From Rhizobium leguminosarum bv. trifolii WSM2297 (GTDB lineage: Bacteria > Pseudomonadota > Alphaproteobacteria > Rhizobiales > Rhizobiaceae): DNA of 64,000 bases. Below the pieces are notes generated by a model. It had not been told where the DNA came from. It searched no databases and was given only the letters and a program-made list of their open reading frames with translations. Shown piece by piece: positions 44,685-53,871 of the stretch (positions are counted from its first letter, which is position 1; each line of letters opens with the position of its first letter). The stretch lies in NCBI RefSeq assembly GCF_000271845.1, contig NZ_JH719392.1, positions 721,928 to 785,927 of the forward strand. The letters are read 5' to 3'. A program made the position numbers and the translations under genes.

Positions 44685-46178
44685 TCACGCCATCGCTGGT
44701 GGCGCGGTTTCGCGGATCAGGCTGCGCACCGCCTCGATATCGCCGTTGAGCGGCCGCTCGTCGCCATAATGGGAAATACGCTGCCGCACCGCCTGATAGA
44801 CGAGGTCGGTGCCTGCCGCCCGCGGCGCGCTTGCCGCCAGGAAATCATGCGCCTGGGCGGCGGCCATCAGCTCGATCGCCAGGATATATTCGGCATTATC
44901 GATGATCGTCAGCAGCTTGCCGGCGGCAGCTGTCGGATGCGCGAGAAAATCCTCCTGCAGGCCTGAGGTCAGGCCGCCGTCCAAGGCTGCGGGCGCGGCA
45001 AGGCGGCGGTTGTCGTTGCTGAGGGCAGCTGCGGTATATTGGGCGATCATGAAGCCGGAATGGCTGCCGGCATCGCTTGCCAGAAACGGCGGCAGGCCGC
45101 TCACCAGCGGGTTGACCAGCCGGTCCATGCGCCGTTCGCTGATCGCGCCGAGCTGCGCCAGCGCAACGGCGAGGCTGTCAGCCACCTGCCCCAGTGCCGG
45201 GGCGACGGCATGGGCCTCGGAGGAGACAACGGGTTGGTCGGGCGTGCCCGAGACGGCCGGGTTGTCGGTCACCGAAGCCAGTTCCTGATTAACAACGCGG
45301 GCGGAATTGTCGAAGACATCGCGGGCCGCGCCATGCGCATGCGGCACCGACCGAAGGCTGAGTGCATCCTGTGTGCGCCGACCAAAGGCAGCAGCGACAA
45401 GGCCGCTGCCTTGAAGCCGGGCGCGCAGCGTCGCTCCCACTTTTTGGATCCCTACCGATGGGCGCAGCGCGAGCACCGCCTCGTCGAAGGCGCCGATCTG
45501 GCAGCCGGCCGCTTCCAGCGTCAGCGCTGCAATCGCATCGGCCCAGTCGAGCAGCCGTTCGGCGCGGCAAAGGGCGGTAGCGGTGAGCCCCGTGGCGCAG
45601 GCCGTGCCGTTGACAAGGCTCAGGCCCTCCTTGGCGCCGAGCACCAGCGGTTCGAGACCCATCGCCGCTAGCGCCTCGCGGCCGCTCAGGCGCCGGCCGG
45701 CGAGCACCGCACTACCTTCGCCGATTACGACAAGCGCAATATGGGCATTATGGACGAGATAGCCGGCCGAGCCCTTGGACGGTACGTCGGGAATGCAGTC
45801 ATGCTCCAGCATGGCTGCGAGATGTTGGACGATCTCGCGCCGGACGCCGGAATGGCCGTGGGCGAAATTGGCGATTTGAGCAGCGATGATGGCGCGCACC
45901 TCGCGGGCACCGAGCAGCGACCCGACGCCACAGGCGTGGCTGAGCACGATGCTGCGCGACAACAGGCTCTGCGAGGCCCGGTCGACCACGGTATCGGCGA
46001 GCGCCCCGACGCCGGTGTTGACGCCATAGGCGCGCACGCCGGTCGCAACGATGCTGGCGACGATGCGGCTTGCCTGCTCGACCCGTGCCCAGGCGGCCGG
46101 CGATAGCGCAAACGCTTCCCCTGCCCCGACGCTGGCGATGTCGCGCCAGGTCAGCCCATTATCGATGGTGATGGTCAT
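44685..46178 (-). CDS. HutH-like (HAL/PAL family) protein lacking the MIO triad
   Basis: A 497-residue member of the aromatic amino acid lyase family. The fold is well kept: YGVNTGVG at 51-58 (catalytic tyrosine), the SVTDNPA block, and the QEDF motif in the C-terminal half. The Ala-Ser-Gly that cyclises to the MIO electrophile is absent. Where canonical HutH has [14 protein letters not shown], this protein has [14 protein letters not shown] (residues 136-149). The DNA there is clean, with no frameshift. It is therefore either a non-MIO enzyme or a binding/regulatory paralogue. It overlaps the ATPase gene stop codon by 4 bp and ends an ABC importer operon. A canonical HutH is encoded at 53868. 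Confidence 0.85.
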   Translation of the reverse strand: MTITIDNGLTWRDIASVGAGEAFALSPAAWARVEQASRIVASIVATGVRAYGVNTGVGALADTVVDRASQSLLSRSIVLSHACGVGSLLGAREVRAIIAAQIANFAHGHSGVRREIVQHLAAMLEHDCIPDVPSKGSAGYLVHNAHIALVVIGEGSAVLAGRRLSGREALAAMGLEPLVLGAKEGLSLVNGTACATGLTATALCRAERLLDWADAIAALTLEAAGCQIGAFDEAVLALRPSVGIQKVGATLRARLQGSGLVAAAFGRRTQDALSLRSVPHAHGAARDVFDNSARVVNQELASVTDNPAVSGTPDQPVVSSEAHAVAPALGQVADSLAVALAQLGAISERRMDRLVNPLVSGLPPFLASDAGSHSGFMIAQYTAAALSNDNRRLAAPAALDGGLTSGLQEDFLAHPTAAAGKLLTIIDNAEYILAIELMAAAQAHDFLAASAPRAAGTDLVYQAVRQRISHYGDERPLNGDIEAVRSLIRETAPPAMA

Positions 46179-46951
46179 TGACCGCTTCCGAAATGGCCGA
46201 TGAACTGGCGGAAGGCAGGTGTGGCGCCGCCGGTGAACATCTCATCCGGCTTTCCGGTGCTTTCGATCAGCCCTTCGCGCATGAAAACGACGCGGTTCGA
46301 TACGTTGCGGGCAAAGCTCATCTCATGGGTGACGACAAGCATGGTCATACCTTCCTCGGCAAGCGCCCGCATGACGCGCAGCACCTCGCCGACGAGTTCC
46401 GGATCAAGGGCGGAGGTCGGCTCGTCGAAGAGCATGACCTTCGGTTTCATCGCCAGTGCGCGGGCGATCGCGGCGCGCTGCTGCTGGCCGCCGGAGAGAT
46501 GAGCGGGATAGGCGTGGCGCTTGTCTGCGATACCGACCTTTTCGAGCAGCGCTTCGGCCTCGGCAATGCAGTCGGCGCGCGGCCGCTTCAGCACATGGAC
46601 GGGGCCCTCGATGACATTCTGCAGGATCGTCATATGGGACCAGAGATTGAAGGACTGGAACACCATGCCGAGCTCGGAGCGGATATGGTCGACCTGCTTC
46701 TGGCTGGCCGGCTTGCTTCGCCCGTTCTTGTGCACCATTTCAACATGCTCGCCATCGACCCAGATCTCGCCGTCGCTGGCGGTTTCGAGCATGTTGATGC
46801 AGCGCAGAAAGGTCGATTTGCCCGAGCCGGAGGCGCCGAGCAGCGAAATCACATCGCCGTCTTCCGCATCGAGGGAAATGCCGCGCAACACTTCGTGGGT
46901 ACCGAAGCTCTTGCGGATATTGCGGACCGAAAGTCTGGTGACGCCTGGCAT
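46175..46951 (-). CDS. polar amino acid ABC transporter ATPase (HisP-like)
   Basis: A 258-residue ATPase of the HisP/GlnQ type. Walker A is GASGSGKST, the signature is LSGGQQQR, Walker B ends in [12 protein letters not shown], and the H-loop is VVTHEM. It is cytoplasmic and docks on the two permeases encoded upstream. The stop codon overlaps the start of the HutH-like gene, so both proteins are made together. The operon setting and HutC-like regulator suggest histidine or a related compound as substrate. Confidence 0.88.
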   Translation of the reverse strand: MPGVTRLSVRNIRKSFGTHEVLRGISLDAEDGDVISLLGASGSGKSTFLRCINMLETASDGEIWVDGEHVEMVHKNGRSKPASQKQVDHIRSELGMVFQSFNLWSHMTILQNVIEGPVHVLKRPRADCIAEAEALLEKVGIADKRHAYPAHLSGGQQQRAAIARALAMKPKVMLFDEPTSALDPELVGEVLRVMRALAEEGMTMLVVTHEMSFARNVSNRVVFMREGLIESTGKPDEMFTGGATPAFRQFIGHFGSGQ

Positions 46952-46978
46952 GATTGCTCCAATCAGGTCAAAGACCGC

Positions 46979-47686
46979 CTATGCCTTCAGCGGCTGCGGG
47001 GCCGCGCGGCGGTGTCGGGACAGCGAATATTCAAGCAGAGCCATGCCCTGCAGGATGATGAAGTTCAGCACGAGATAGATGATTGCCGCGCAGAGGAAGA
47101 CTTCCATCGTGCGGTAGGTCTGCGAAATGAGCCGCTGGGCAACGCCGGTGACCTCCCAGACGGTGACGAGGCTGGCAAGCGCCGTCGACTTCATCATCAG
47201 GACGATCTCGGTGGAATAGGCCGGCAGTGCATGGCGCAAGGCGATCGGCGCCAGGATGCGGCGCACCAGCAGGAAGCCGGACATGCCGATCGAGCGCGCC
47301 GCCTCGATCTCTTTCGGTGAAACGGCGCGAATGCCGCCGCGGAAAATCTCCGCCGTATAGCCGGCGGTGCAAAGCGCCAGCGACAGCACGGCGCAGACCA
47401 TCGGCTCGCGCAAGAACGGCCAGAGGAAGGAATAGCGGATGACCCCGAACTGGCCGAGGCCATAGAATATCAGGAACATCTGGATCAACAGCGGCGAGCC
47501 GCGGAAGACGAAGATATAACCCTTGGCAAAGCCCGAGAGCACCCGGTTGCCGCTCACCCGCATCGAGACGATGACGAGGGCCAGCAGGCCTCCGAAGAAG
47601 ATCGACAGCGAAAACAGGATCAGCGTCGTCGGCACGGCCTTGAGCAGCGTCACCATGGTCGAAGCAAGAAAGGTAAAATCCATCAT
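46979..47686 (-). CDS. polar amino acid ABC transporter permease (HisM-like)
   Basis: A 235-residue inner-membrane permease with about five helices and the coupling loop AARSIGMSGFLLVRRILAPIALRHALPAY. AAGGAGGCG precedes the ATG pair at 47686; a long open extension further upstream is not protein-like. It starts 8 bp after the first permease gene ends and pairs with it to form the channel. Confidence 0.87.
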   Translation of the reverse strand: MMDFTFLASTMVTLLKAVPTTLILFSLSIFFGGLLALVIVSMRVSGNRVLSGFAKGYIFVFRGSPLLIQMFLIFYGLGQFGVIRYSFLWPFLREPMVCAVLSLALCTAGYTAEIFRGGIRAVSPKEIEAARSIGMSGFLLVRRILAPIALRHALPAYSTEIVLMMKSTALASLVTVWEVTGVAQRLISQTYRTMEVFLCAAIIYLVLNFIILQGMALLEYSLSRHRRAAPQPLKA

Positions 47687-47693
47687 CGCCTCC

Positions 47694-48419
47694 TTATGCC
47701 TGGCCCATGGCGGATGCCGGCATGCTGCGGTTGGCGCGGCGTTCCGCACCGTTGAAGATGCGGTCGGAAAGGCTGGTCAGGATCAGATAGAGGCAGCCGC
47801 CGGCGATGAAGAACAGGAAATATTGCCGCGTCGAGCCCGCCGCCACCTGACTGGTGCGCATCAGTTCGGCAAGGCCGGTCACGGAGATCAGCGCCGAATC
47901 CTTGAGGCTGAGCTGCCAGACATTGCCGAGCCCGGGAATGGCCAGCCGCAGCACCTGCGGCATGATGATGCGGCGAAAGCGCAATCCGCGATGCATGCCG
48001 ATTGCCGAGGCCGCCTCCAGTTCGCCCTTGGAGATGGCGAGGAAGGCGCCGCGGAACACTTCCGCCTGATAGGATCCGGAGATGATGCCGACGGCAAGCG
48101 CGCCGGCGGCAAAGGAGGGCAGCCCGAGGAAACCCTCGAACCCCATCGCTTTACCGATCGAGGTGACGGCCGAAGAGCCGCCGAAATAGATCAGATAGAT
48201 GATCAGCAATTCCGGTACGCCGCGAAACACGGTCGTATAGACATTGCCGAAGGCGACGAGGAAGGGGTTCCCGGAGAGCTTCGCGCCCGCAACGATCGCA
48301 CCCAGCACCGCGCCGATCGCCAGCGCCGTCGCCGTGACGGCCAGCGTCATCAAGGTAGCGAGAATGAGCAGCGCGCCCCATCCCGTCGAGCCGAAGCCAA
48401 GCAGTTCCAAACTTGCCAT
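47694..48419 (-). CDS. polar amino acid ABC transporter permease (HisQ-like)
   Basis: A 241-residue permease with an EAA loop (EAASAIGMHRGLRFRRIIMPQVLRLAIPG) and five predicted helices. It belongs to the HisQ/GlnP group of amino acid importers. It follows the binding-protein gene by 106 bp in the same direction and is coupled to the second permease. Confidence 0.87.
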   Translation of the reverse strand: MASLELLGFGSTGWGALLILATLMTLAVTATALAIGAVLGAIVAGAKLSGNPFLVAFGNVYTTVFRGVPELLIIYLIYFGGSSAVTSIGKAMGFEGFLGLPSFAAGALAVGIISGSYQAEVFRGAFLAISKGELEAASAIGMHRGLRFRRIIMPQVLRLAIPGLGNVWQLSLKDSALISVTGLAELMRTSQVAAGSTRQYFLFFIAGGCLYLILTSLSDRIFNGAERRANRSMPASAMGQA

Positions 48420-48525
48420 ATCGTCCGTTCCCCGTCCGCGGCAGTGTTTTGTGGATTGAACAATAACACGCGGTCTCCGGCGGGAAAGCCGGAGACCGGT
48501 GGTTGCGGCCAGAAGGCCGAAACGC

Positions 48526-49368
48526 TTATTGCTGCGGGCTGACGTCCACCTTGAACCACTTCATCGAGAGGTTCTTGACGGTACCGTCGGCGAGCGCCGA
48601 TTTGATCGCCTCGCTGAACTTGTCGCGCAGGTCGGTATCGGCCTTGCGGACGCCGAGGCCTTCGCCCTCACCCCAGATCGAACCGACGATCTCGGGACCG
48701 GTGAAGTCGAGCGCGCCATTGGCGCTTGCAAAAGCGTTGGCGAAATAGACGGCATCGTCGAAGCCGAGGTCGATGCGGCCGTTCTGCAGGTCGAGGTCGC
48801 GATCGGCGCCGGTCTTGTATTCGCGGATCTCGGCGATGTCGCCGAAATTGTCATAGACGAACTTCGCGTAGACGGTCGCTGCCTGGATGCCGATCGTCTT
48901 GCCCTTGAAGGCAGCCTTCAGCGCGTCGATCTCCTTCACGCCGGTCTGGCCGGGCGTCATCTTGATCGTGGATCCGGTGCCAGCAGCTTTGGCCAGCGGG
49001 CTGTCCTTGGCGGTGGCGAAGGCGGCCGGCGTGGCGGCATAGGGAATGGTGAAATCGATCACCTGCCTGCGCTCTTCAGTGATCGACAGCGCGTCCATGA
49101 TGACGTCGAACTTGCCGGCATTGAGCGCCGGGATCATGCCGTCCCAATCGGAGGCGACCAGCGTGCATTCGATCTTGGCGCGTTCGCACAGCACCTTGGC
49201 GAGCTCCGGCTCGAAGCCGCCGAGCGTGCCGTCGGCATTGGTGAGATTCCAAGGCGCATAGGCGCCTTCGAGGGTGATGGTCGCCTTCGTCCAGTCCTTG
49301 GCGAAGGCGGGCGCGGCAAAAGTGGAAAGAGCGGCGACGCCGCAAAACAGGATTGCAGTGAATTTCAT
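48526..49368 (-). CDS. polar amino acid periplasmic binding protein
   Basis: A 280-residue extracellular solute-binding protein of family 3 (HisJ/LAO type). The signal peptide is residues 1-22 (ending APAFA). The N-lobe has TITLEGAYAPWN and GGFEPELAKVLCERA, followed by the hallmark DWDGMIPALNAGKFDVIMDALSITEERRQVIDF. GAGGAGAA precedes the ATG at 49368. It is the first gene of the importer-HutH-like operon and is divergent from the HutC-like repressor gene, with a palindromic site in between. Confidence 0.88.
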   Translation of the reverse strand: MKFTAILFCGVAALSTFAAPAFAKDWTKATITLEGAYAPWNLTNADGTLGGFEPELAKVLCERAKIECTLVASDWDGMIPALNAGKFDVIMDALSITEERRQVIDFTIPYAATPAAFATAKDSPLAKAAGTGSTIKMTPGQTGVKEIDALKAAFKGKTIGIQAATVYAKFVYDNFGDIAEIREYKTGADRDLDLQNGRIDLGFDDAVYFANAFASANGALDFTGPEIVGSIWGEGEGLGVRKADTDLRDKFSEAIKSALADGTVKNLSMKWFKVDVSPQQ

Positions 49369-49478
49369 TGATGAATTCTCCTCTGGAATTGAAACAGACC
49401 TTGCGGCACCCGGGCCGATCTTCGCCGGCTTGCCCATTCCTGTCCTATTTCTGTATCAAGGACCGATTGGGAGGTTGT

Positions 49479-49492
49479 ATATGGTACCATAT
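49479..49492. promoter_or_regulatory. palindromic operator between the importer and repressor genes
   Basis: A perfect 14-bp palindrome (atatggtaccatat), preceded by ttgt so that it begins TTGTATATGG. It lies in the 196-bp divergent gap and shares TGTATAT with the site before hutI. It is the best candidate operator for the repressor encoded at 49565. Confidence 0.55.
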
Positions 49493-49564
49493 GAGATATT
49501 TTGTGATATGCAAGAGGAAAGTCGGTTTATGTGGCGAATTCCATTCGTGCAAAAGGAATAGGCA

Positions 49565-50320
49565 ATGAAGCGTTCCGGCGAAATGAAGCGCGAGCTGGCA
49601 GAAAATGATAGCACGCCCCTTTATGCGGGCGTCAAGCAGGTGATCCTCGACCGCATCCACAGCGGCGAATGGCCGCCGAAATACCGCGTGCCATCGGAAA
49701 ACGAGCTGGTCGTCGAGCTTGGCGTCAGCAAGATGACTGCCAACCGGGCGCTGCGCGAACTTGCAAACGAGGGCGAGCTCGTCCGCATCCAGGGTGTCGG
49801 CTCGTTCGTCGCCGAGCGCAAGGGCTATTCGGCGCTGTTTGAGGTGCGCAACATTGCCGAGGAAATCGCCGAGCGCGGCCATGTTCACGAGGCAACGGTC
49901 GTCGTTCTCGCCCAGGAAACAGCCTCTCCGGAGATCGCCGACGCATTGGAACTTGCAATCGGCGCGGCAGTCTTCCACTCGCTGATCGTGCACAGCGAAA
50001 ACGGCGTTCCGGTGCAGATCGAGGATCGTTTCGTCCATCCGGAGGCCGCCCCCGAATATCTCGACCAGGATTTTACGACACTGACACCGAACGCCTATCT
50101 GACGGCGGCAGCCCCGCTTAGCGGCTCCGAGCACGTCGTCGAGGCGGCGATGCCGCAAGCTTGGGAATGCAAGCTGCTGACGATCCTGAAGACCGAACCG
50201 TGCCTGACGATCCGCAGGCGCACGTGGTCGGCAAAGCAGGTGGTCTCCACAGCCCGTCTGGTCTATCCCGCCTACCGCTACCGGCTCGAAGCGCGCAGCG
50301 GCAAGATGTTCGAGGAATGA
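49565..50320 (+). CDS. HutC-type GntR repressor, importer-linked
   Basis: A 251-residue GntR/HutC-family regulator. The winged helix is in residues 18-85 (PLYAGVKQVILDRIHSGEWP, VPSENELVVELGVSKMTANRALREL), and a UTRA ligand-binding domain fills 95-245. AAAGGAATAGGC precedes the ATG. It probably represses the divergent importer/HutH-like operon and responds to urocanate or a related metabolite. It is distinct in sequence from the second HutC protein encoded convergently at 50356-51078. Confidence 0.85.
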   Translation: MKRSGEMKRELAENDSTPLYAGVKQVILDRIHSGEWPPKYRVPSENELVVELGVSKMTANRALRELANEGELVRIQGVGSFVAERKGYSALFEVRNIAEEIAERGHVHEATVVVLAQETASPEIADALELAIGAAVFHSLIVHSENGVPVQIEDRFVHPEAAPEYLDQDFTTLTPNAYLTAAAPLSGSEHVVEAAMPQAWECKLLTILKTEPCLTIRRRTWSAKQVVSTARLVYPAYRYRLEARSGKMFEE

Positions 50321-50355
50321 AAACAGTCGCCATGTTGTATATGGAACATGCGGGC

Positions 50356-51078
50356 TTATTGTGATGCCGGCGTGAAACGCGCCACCAGCGCATGGCGATC
50401 GCCGGGATAGGTGAAGCGCACATGGGTCACCGGGCCGGCGCCGCTCCAGGTGCGGCGTTCGACGACGAGGCAGGCGGTATTGCGGGCGATGTCGAGCGCG
50501 GCCGCCACCTCGGCACTGGCCGAGACGGCGTGGATCCGGTGTTCGGCCGTGCTCCACGGCACCTGGTTGAGCAGCCAGGGCCCCGGGGCCACCGTCAGAA
50601 AATCGGCATCGGCAGCCTCGGGCACGGTTGCAAGGCTGATCAGCCGCTCCTCCAGACAGAAGGGCCGCGTGCCGGCATTGTGGATGCAGACGACCTCGAC
50701 GACCGAGGACGCCACCGGCAGTTCAAGCCGGCGACTGTCTTCGGCCTTGGCCTTGCGGCTCGTCTTCTTCGAAACCGCATAGGAATAGGCGAGATTCAGC
50801 GACTGCACCTCGGCCTTGATGTCGTGGATTTCCAAAACGGCCGATTGCGCCTGCGGCTGGGTGACGAAGCTGCCGGATTTCTTGCGACGCTCGATGAGGC
50901 CGGCCTTGGCGAGCTGCGTCAGCACCTTGTTCACCGTCATGCGCGAGCAGTCATACTGCGTGGCGAGATCGACCTCGAAGGGAATACGATGCCCCGGCGG
51001 CCAATCGCCAGAGACGATACGGCCCTCGATCTCGCCGAGGATGCGCTGATGCAAGGTCAGGTCCCTGCTTTGGTTCAT
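50356..51078 (-). CDS. hutC: histidine utilisation repressor HutC
   Basis: A 240-residue GntR/UTRA repressor of the hut genes; the usual effector is urocanate. The HTH is in residues 10-75 (LHQRILGEIEGRIVSGDWPP, CSRMTVNKVLTQLAKAGLIE). The UTRA domain ends with RRTWSGAGPVTHVRFTYPG. The ATG at 51078 is taken; a GTG two codons upstream is possible. It follows hutF by 61 bp on the same strand, the common rhizobial arrangement. The operator TGTATATACA before hutI fits the TGTA-N2-TACA pattern reported for HutC in Pseudomonas. Confidence 0.87.
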   Translation of the reverse strand: MNQSRDLTLHQRILGEIEGRIVSGDWPPGHRIPFEVDLATQYDCSRMTVNKVLTQLAKAGLIERRKKSGSFVTQPQAQSAVLEIHDIKAEVQSLNLAYSYAVSKKTSRKAKAEDSRRLELPVASSVVEVVCIHNAGTRPFCLEERLISLATVPEAADADFLTVAPGPWLLNQVPWSTAEHRIHAVSASAEVAAALDIARNTACLVVERRTWSGAGPVTHVRFTYPGDRHALVARFTPASQ

Positions 51079-51139
51079 CGACACGTTCCGATTGGTCCCC
51101 CCGCTCTAATTCGAATAGCTTGACAGGAAAAGCTCTTTT

Positions 51140-52486
51140 TCAGGCAGCCAGCAATTCGCCCATGGCGGCGAGGAAACGCCGATCGATGGCGTCTCGCCTG
51201 ACATGGCGCCCGCTCTCCACCTGTTTGCGGCCCCCTGCCCAGACGCAGTCGACGGAAATGCCGCCGGCAAACAGCCAGTGATCGAGAATCTGGTCGCCTG
51301 AGAGATAGGGAACGGCTGAAGTATCGAGCGAAACCAGATCGGCGTGATGGCCCTCGGTGAGGCCGGCCGGCGCCTTCAGCGCGGCGCCGCCGCCGGCAAG
51401 CGCCTGGGTAAATAGCGATAGCGCCGTCGAACCGCCGGGTGCTGCGACGACATTGCGGGCGCGAAGCGCCAGGCGCTGCGAATATTCGAGCTGACGCAGT
51501 TCCTCCGGCACGGAGATCAGCACGTTGGAATCCGAACCGATGCCATAACGCCCGCCCTCTTCGAGGAAGAGCGGCGCGGCAAAGGCGCCGTCGCCGAGAT
51601 TGGCTTCGGTGATCGGGCAGAGGCCGGCAATCGCGCCGCTTTTTGCCATCCGTCGCGTCTCGTCCTCGGTCATGTGCGTCGCATGGATCAGGCACCAGCG
51701 CTCGTCGACCGGCGCATGATCGAGCAGCCATTCCACCGGCCGCGCGCCCGACCATGCGATGCAGTCCTCGACTTCCTTCACCTGCTCGGCCACATGGATA
51801 TGTATCGGACCGTCGCCGGCCATCGGCACGAGCTTCGCCAGTTCCTCAGGCGTTGCGGCGCGCAGGCTGTGCGGCGCCAGCCCAAGCTCGGCGCCGTCGA
51901 GCCGGCCGGCCACCACGCGGCAACCCTCCATCAGCCTTTCGAAGCTTTCCAGCGAATTGATGAAGCGCCGCTGGCCGTCGATCGGGGCGGCACCGCCAAA
52001 GCCGGAATGGGCATAAAAGACCGGCAGCAAGGTCAGGCCGATGCCGGACTCCTGGCTCGCCGCACCGATGCGTTCGGCAAGCTCGGCGATATTGGCATAA
52101 GGGCTGCCATCCCGGTCGTGGTGGAGATAGTGGAATTCGCCGACGCGGGAAAAACCTGCCTCCAGCATCTCCGCATAGAGCTTGGCCGCGACTGCCTCGA
52201 CATGCTCCGGCGTCATCGACAGGGCAAATTTGTACATGACCGTGCGCCAGCTCCAGAAGCTGTCATTGGCCGGGCCGCGCACTTCGGCAAGACCGGCCAT
52301 TGCCCGCTGGAAGGCATGGCTGTGCAGGTTACCCATGGCGGGAACGATCAAAGCATGGCGCTCATCGCCCGGCGCGGGAGACGCGCCTGATACGACGCGG
52401 GCGATGCGCCCGGCTTCGAGCGTCAGACGTACGTTCTGCTGCCAGCCTTGCGGCGTCAGTGCAGTGCCTGCGTGAAGTATGGTCAT
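51140..52486 (-). CDS. hutF: formimidoylglutamate deiminase (HutF)
   Basis: A 448-residue zinc amidohydrolase that converts N-formimidoyl-L-glutamate to N-formyl-L-glutamate and ammonia. The metal-binding [12 protein letters not shown] lies near residues 53-64, IHIHVAEQ holds the next ligand, and [13 protein letters not shown] marks the final aspartate region. GGAGGAAAGGG precedes the ATG at 52486. Its presence, with HutG, shows that histidine is broken down by the five-step branch through formylglutamate, not by formiminoglutamase. It is divergent from hutI. Confidence 0.9.
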   Translation of the reverse strand: MTILHAGTALTPQGWQQNVRLTLEAGRIARVVSGASPAPGDERHALIVPAMGNLHSHAFQRAMAGLAEVRGPANDSFWSWRTVMYKFALSMTPEHVEAVAAKLYAEMLEAGFSRVGEFHYLHHDRDGSPYANIAELAERIGAASQESGIGLTLLPVFYAHSGFGGAAPIDGQRRFINSLESFERLMEGCRVVAGRLDGAELGLAPHSLRAATPEELAKLVPMAGDGPIHIHVAEQVKEVEDCIAWSGARPVEWLLDHAPVDERWCLIHATHMTEDETRRMAKSGAIAGLCPITEANLGDGAFAAPLFLEEGGRYGIGSDSNVLISVPEELRQLEYSQRLALRARNVVAAPGGSTALSLFTQALAGGGAALKAPAGLTEGHHADLVSLDTSAVPYLSGDQILDHWLFAGGISVDCVWAGGRKQVESGRHVRRDAIDRRFLAAMGELLAA

Positions 52487-52567
52487 GGCCTTCCCTTTCC
52501 TCCTGCCGCGCCACAGATCTTTCTTTTCCAGAAGAGCGCGCAAAATTTCTCTTGTCACCTGCTGATT

Positions 52568-52579
52568 ATGTATATACAT
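52568..52579. promoter_or_regulatory. HutC operator in the hutF/hutI gap
   Basis: The palindrome atgtatatacat contains TGTATATACA (52569-52578), the TGTA-N2-TACA form expected for HutC. It lies 30 bp before hutI and 82 bp from the hutF start, so it can control both directions. Confidence 0.7.
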
Positions 52580-52608
52580 GTTTTGGCATAAGGAAAGGCG
52601 CAAAGCTG

Positions 52609-53871
52609 ATGACCGGGAACAATTTTTCAGAGGAAGCCCCATCTGCCGACACCCGTCCGGTGCTGTGGCGCAATGCCCGCCTGGCGACACTGGCGCCTGA
52701 AAGCGCTGGGCTCGGCATCGTCGAAAAGGGCGCAATTCTGGTCGAAAACGGCCGCATCGCCTTTGCCGGCGCCGAAAGCGACCTGCCGGCGTCGGCCATC
52801 GAGCACTCCGAAATCGTCGACCTCGAAGGCCGCTGGGTGACCCCCGGTCTCGTCGATTGCCACACCCACATCGTCCACGGCGGCAATCGCGCCCGCGAAT
52901 TCGAAATGCGCCTTCAGGGCGCGACCTATGAGGAGATTGCGCGCGCCGGCGGCGGGATCGTCTCCTCGGTGAAGGCCACCAATGCGATGTCGGTCGAAGA
53001 CCTTGTCAGCGAGGCTCTGCCGCGGCTGGATACGTTGCTGGCCGAAGGCGTGACGACGATCGAAATCAAGTCCGGCTATGCGCTGAACAGATCAGGCGAA
53101 GTGAAGATGCTGCAGAGCGCCCGCCTGCTCGGCCATGTGAGACCGGTCCGCGTCGCCACCAGCTATCTCGGCGCACATGCGACGCCTGTGGAATACAAGG
53201 GCCGCAACGGCGACTATCTCGACGATGTCGTGCTGCCCGGCCTCGACGACATGTATAATCTCGGCCTTGCCGACGCTGTCGACGGTTTTTGCGAGGGCAT
53301 TGCCTTTTCGACCACTGAGATCGCCCGCGTCTTCGACAAGGCGAAGGCGCTCGGCCTGCCGGTCAAGCTGCATGCCGAACAACTCTCCAATCTTGGAGGC
53401 GCCAAGCTTGCCGCCTCCTACGGTGCGCTTTCAGCTGACCATCTCGAATATCTCGACGCGGAAGGCGTTGCCGCGATGGCTGCGTCCGGCACCGTCGCCG
53501 TGCTGCTGCCCGGCGCCTTTTACGCCATCCACGAGAAGCAGAAGCCGCCGGTGGAAGTGTTGCGCCAGGCGGGCGTGCCGATCGCCATCGCCACCGATTG
53601 CAATCCGGGCACCTCGCCGCTCACCTCGATGCTGCTGACGATGAATATGTCGGCGACGCTTTTCGGCCTCACCGTCGAGGAATGCATTGCCGGCGCCACT
53701 CGCGAAGGCGCCCGCGCGCTTGGCCTCATCGGCGAGACCGGAACGCTTGAACTCGGCAAGTCGGCCGATCTTGCTATCTGGAATATCGAAAGACTTGCCG
53801 AGCTCGTCTACCGCATCGGCTTCAACCCACTTCATGCACGCGTCTTCAGGGGCGAAAGGAACGGTCGATGA
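52609..53871 (+). CDS. hutI: imidazolonepropionase (HutI)
   Basis: A 420-residue zinc amidohydrolase that opens imidazolone-5-propionate to formimidoylglutamate, the third step of histidine breakdown. The metal site begins with [11 protein letters not shown] (about residues 84-94); KLHAEQLSN and [10 protein letters not shown] complete it. AAGGAAAGG lies upstream of the ATG at 52609. The long open frame before it is the shadow of hutF. The last 4 bp overlap hutH (ATGA), so the two are coupled. Confidence 0.92.
   Translation: MTGNNFSEEAPSADTRPVLWRNARLATLAPESAGLGIVEKGAILVENGRIAFAGAESDLPASAIEHSEIVDLEGRWVTPGLVDCHTHIVHGGNRAREFEMRLQGATYEEIARAGGGIVSSVKATNAMSVEDLVSEALPRLDTLLAEGVTTIEIKSGYALNRSGEVKMLQSARLLGHVRPVRVATSYLGAHATPVEYKGRNGDYLDDVVLPGLDDMYNLGLADAVDGFCEGIAFSTTEIARVFDKAKALGLPVKLHAEQLSNLGGAKLAASYGALSADHLEYLDAEGVAAMAASGTVAVLLPGAFYAIHEKQKPPVEVLRQAGVPIAIATDCNPGTSPLTSMLLTMNMSATLFGLTVEECIAGATREGARALGLIGETGTLELGKSADLAIWNIERLAELVYRIGFNPLHARVFRGERNGR

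Noticed and set aside
44685..46178. Frameshift as the cause of the missing MIO triad in the HutH paralogue
   Set aside because: The reading frame matches the family on both sides and the codons across the site show no inserted or lost base; the change is a true substitution/deletion of codons.
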